From NCBI GenBank assembly GCA_016716265.1, contig JADJWQ010000001.1, forward strand, positions 620,001-684,000: a stretch of 64,000 nt of DNA. The letters run 5' to 3'. Below, piece by piece: positions 63,109-64,000 of this stretch. The position numbers and the translations under genes are program-made. The notes below the pieces were generated by a model. The model saw only the letters and a program-made list of their open reading frames with translations. It ran no database searches and had not been told where the DNA came from. Every line of letters starts with the position of its first letter. The stretch's first letter is position 1. Source of the stretch: Planctomycetota bacterium. Its GTDB lineage: Bacteria; Planctomycetota; UBA1135; UBA2386.

Positions 63109-64000
63109 TCATGCGGCACGTCGATCGAGGTAGTCTTGCCACGCCACAGGCCACCGCTCGTCCTTGACGAGCACGCGCAGGTTGAGCACACGCTGACCGC
63201 CTTCGTCCGACCATCGCATGCCGCTGCGCTCGAGTCGGTGGGCGACGATGTTCTTCGCTGCGGACTCGACGTGACCACTCCCGATGGGGAGCCCCATCGC
63301 GATGAAAGCGCTGTATCGCATTCGTTCGCGGTTCCTCGCGAAGTGCTTGATCGCCCGGCGAACCACATCGCGTGCGTCGGAGCCAGCGGGCAGCAGCTTC
63401 ACGTATCTCTTGAGCGCGCGCAGCAGGTTGTCGACGCCGTCGTCGTCGAGGAGAAGCCGCTCGCGACGTTTCTCGAACCAGCGTGAGGCCTCGGGAGTGT
63501 CTGGTCCGAAGCTCGCCTGCGCGGCGCCGGAGAGACTCTGGGCGGCGTGGTAGAAGTCGAGGATCAGCACCGCACCGACGAACTCCTCGCGTTTCTCTGC
63601 GGTAGTACAGATCGAGTCCTTGCCGTCGCAGATGATCGCCACCTGGCCAGGCTGGCGCTCTTCACGGAGTGCGGCGACGCGCGCCGCTACCTGATCGATC
63701 AGCGTCTTCATGCCGGTTTCCGGCATCCGTGCGAAGTAGCGACTGTCCCGCAATTGTGGTCTGGTCTCCCCGTCGGTCGGCGGGTCGTAGGCAGAGATGC
63801 GCCCGATTCCAGCCTCCTTCCACTCCGTCTTGCCGTCTCCGCGAACGGGGACCATCACGCCGTCCCAGCTGATCACGAGGTTTGCGCTGTCGGCCAGAGG
63901 AGCATCGCGAGCGATGACCTCCTCGACCTCGTCTCCGCGCTTCTCGAAGAAGTCGCCGACGTCGCGGATCACCCGCTTGATCGCCGTCGACGACGGCGCA
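63109..64000 (-). CDS. ISKra4-like transposase, partial at the right edge
   Basis: The frame is open to the window edge, so the N-terminal part lies outside. Visible residues read TAIKRVIRDVGDFFEKRGDE, then LVISWDGVMVPVRG, AIICDGKDSICTTAEKREEF, LILDFYHAAQSLSGAAQASF, and the DDE-like end MGLPIGSGHVESAAKNIVAH and DYLDRRAA. This order (WDG, DGK, LDFYHA, GSGHVESA) is characteristic of ISKra4 family transposases. No terminal repeat was found in the 280 bases to its left, though a GC-rich mixed stretch there probably belongs to the element. Confidence 0.8.
   Translation of the reverse strand, partial: APSSTAIKRVIRDVGDFFEKRGDEVEEVIARDAPLADSANLVISWDGVMVPVRGDGKTEWKEAGIGRISAYDPPTDGETRPQLRDSRYFARMPETGMKTLIDQVAARVAALREERQPGQVAIICDGKDSICTTAEKREEFVGAVLILDFYHAAQSLSGAAQASFGPDTPEASRWFEKRRERLLLDDDGVDNLLRALKRYVKLLPAGSDARDVVRRAIKHFARNRERMRYSAFIAMGLPIGSGHVESAAKNIVAHRLERSGMRWSDEGGQRVLNLRVLVKDERWPVAWQDYLDRRAA

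Noticed and set aside
1..64000. tRNA or rRNA genes
   Set aside because: No cloverleaf-type GTTCGAATCC arm or rRNA-like stretch was noticed on reading, though a dedicated scan was not possible.

Overview
The window is about 64 kb of very GC-rich bacterial chromosome. Several signs point to a Planctomycetota lineage: many secreted proteins share a loosely similar C-terminal beta-rich module, there are arrays of WxTDGTxxGT repeats, and one gene fuses an ECF sigma factor to a membrane-anchored carboxypeptidase-regulatory-like region. No rRNA, tRNA or CRISPR array was recognised. Coding density is moderate, and several gaps of 300-650 bases hold nothing I can identify.

Layout. 1-8.7 kb: a truncated and internally deleted copy of an M60-like metallopeptidase gene, an Uma2-type nuclease, a DUF4136-like lipoprotein, a SulP anion transporter, an ankyrin protein, a secreted protein, and the intact M60-like gene. 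8.7-10.3 kb: an IS1182-like element with two frameshifts in its transposase, inserted about 10 bases upstream of the M60 start codon. 10.5-22.5 kb: a TPR membrane protein, a 16-repeat TDGT secreted protein, the sigma-factor fusion, a class C beta-lactamase-fold hydrolase and a secreted protein of unknown function. 23-29.3 kb: metabolic genes, namely galU overlapping a glucuronokinase-like GHMP kinase, a small zinc-ribbon membrane protein, and an AMP-forming acetyl-CoA synthetase, acyl carrier protein and Kbl-type alpha-oxoamine synthase in a row. 29.5-44.2 kb: an export-rich block with a PQQ-type sugar dehydrogenase overlapping a PqqB-like lipoprotein, GH29 fucosidase, a DNRLRE protein, a frameshifted TDGT protein, a TPR/purple-acid-phosphatase-like protein, an iron-binding-like protein fused to two concanavalin-like domains, and a propeller-like protein. 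44.6-57.9 kb: housekeeping genes hflK-hflC, an STN-like lipoprotein, and recC-recB-recD, with recC separated from recB by about 1.1 kb holding a glycosyltransferase remnant and a small opposite-strand gene. 57.9-64 kb: gene remnants and mobile DNA, with pieces of an IS91-like transposase, an FG-GAP protein and a kelch protein, a frameshifted transposase-like gene of unknown family, a lower-GC secreted protein, and an ISKra4-like transposase running off the right edge.

How the genes fit together. The envelope and secreted genes suggest a cell that degrades and binds polysaccharide and glycoprotein (GH29, M60-like, PQQ-type sugar dehydrogenase, concanavalin-like and DNRLRE modules). GalU with the glucuronokinase-like kinase would supply nucleotide sugars, possibly including salvaged glucuronate. 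RecBCD appears complete at the domain level. At least five single-base-type frameshifts fall in three separate loci, so either gene decay is common here or the assembly carries indel errors. Functions are inferred from recognised motifs and family resemblance by eye; no database search was run.
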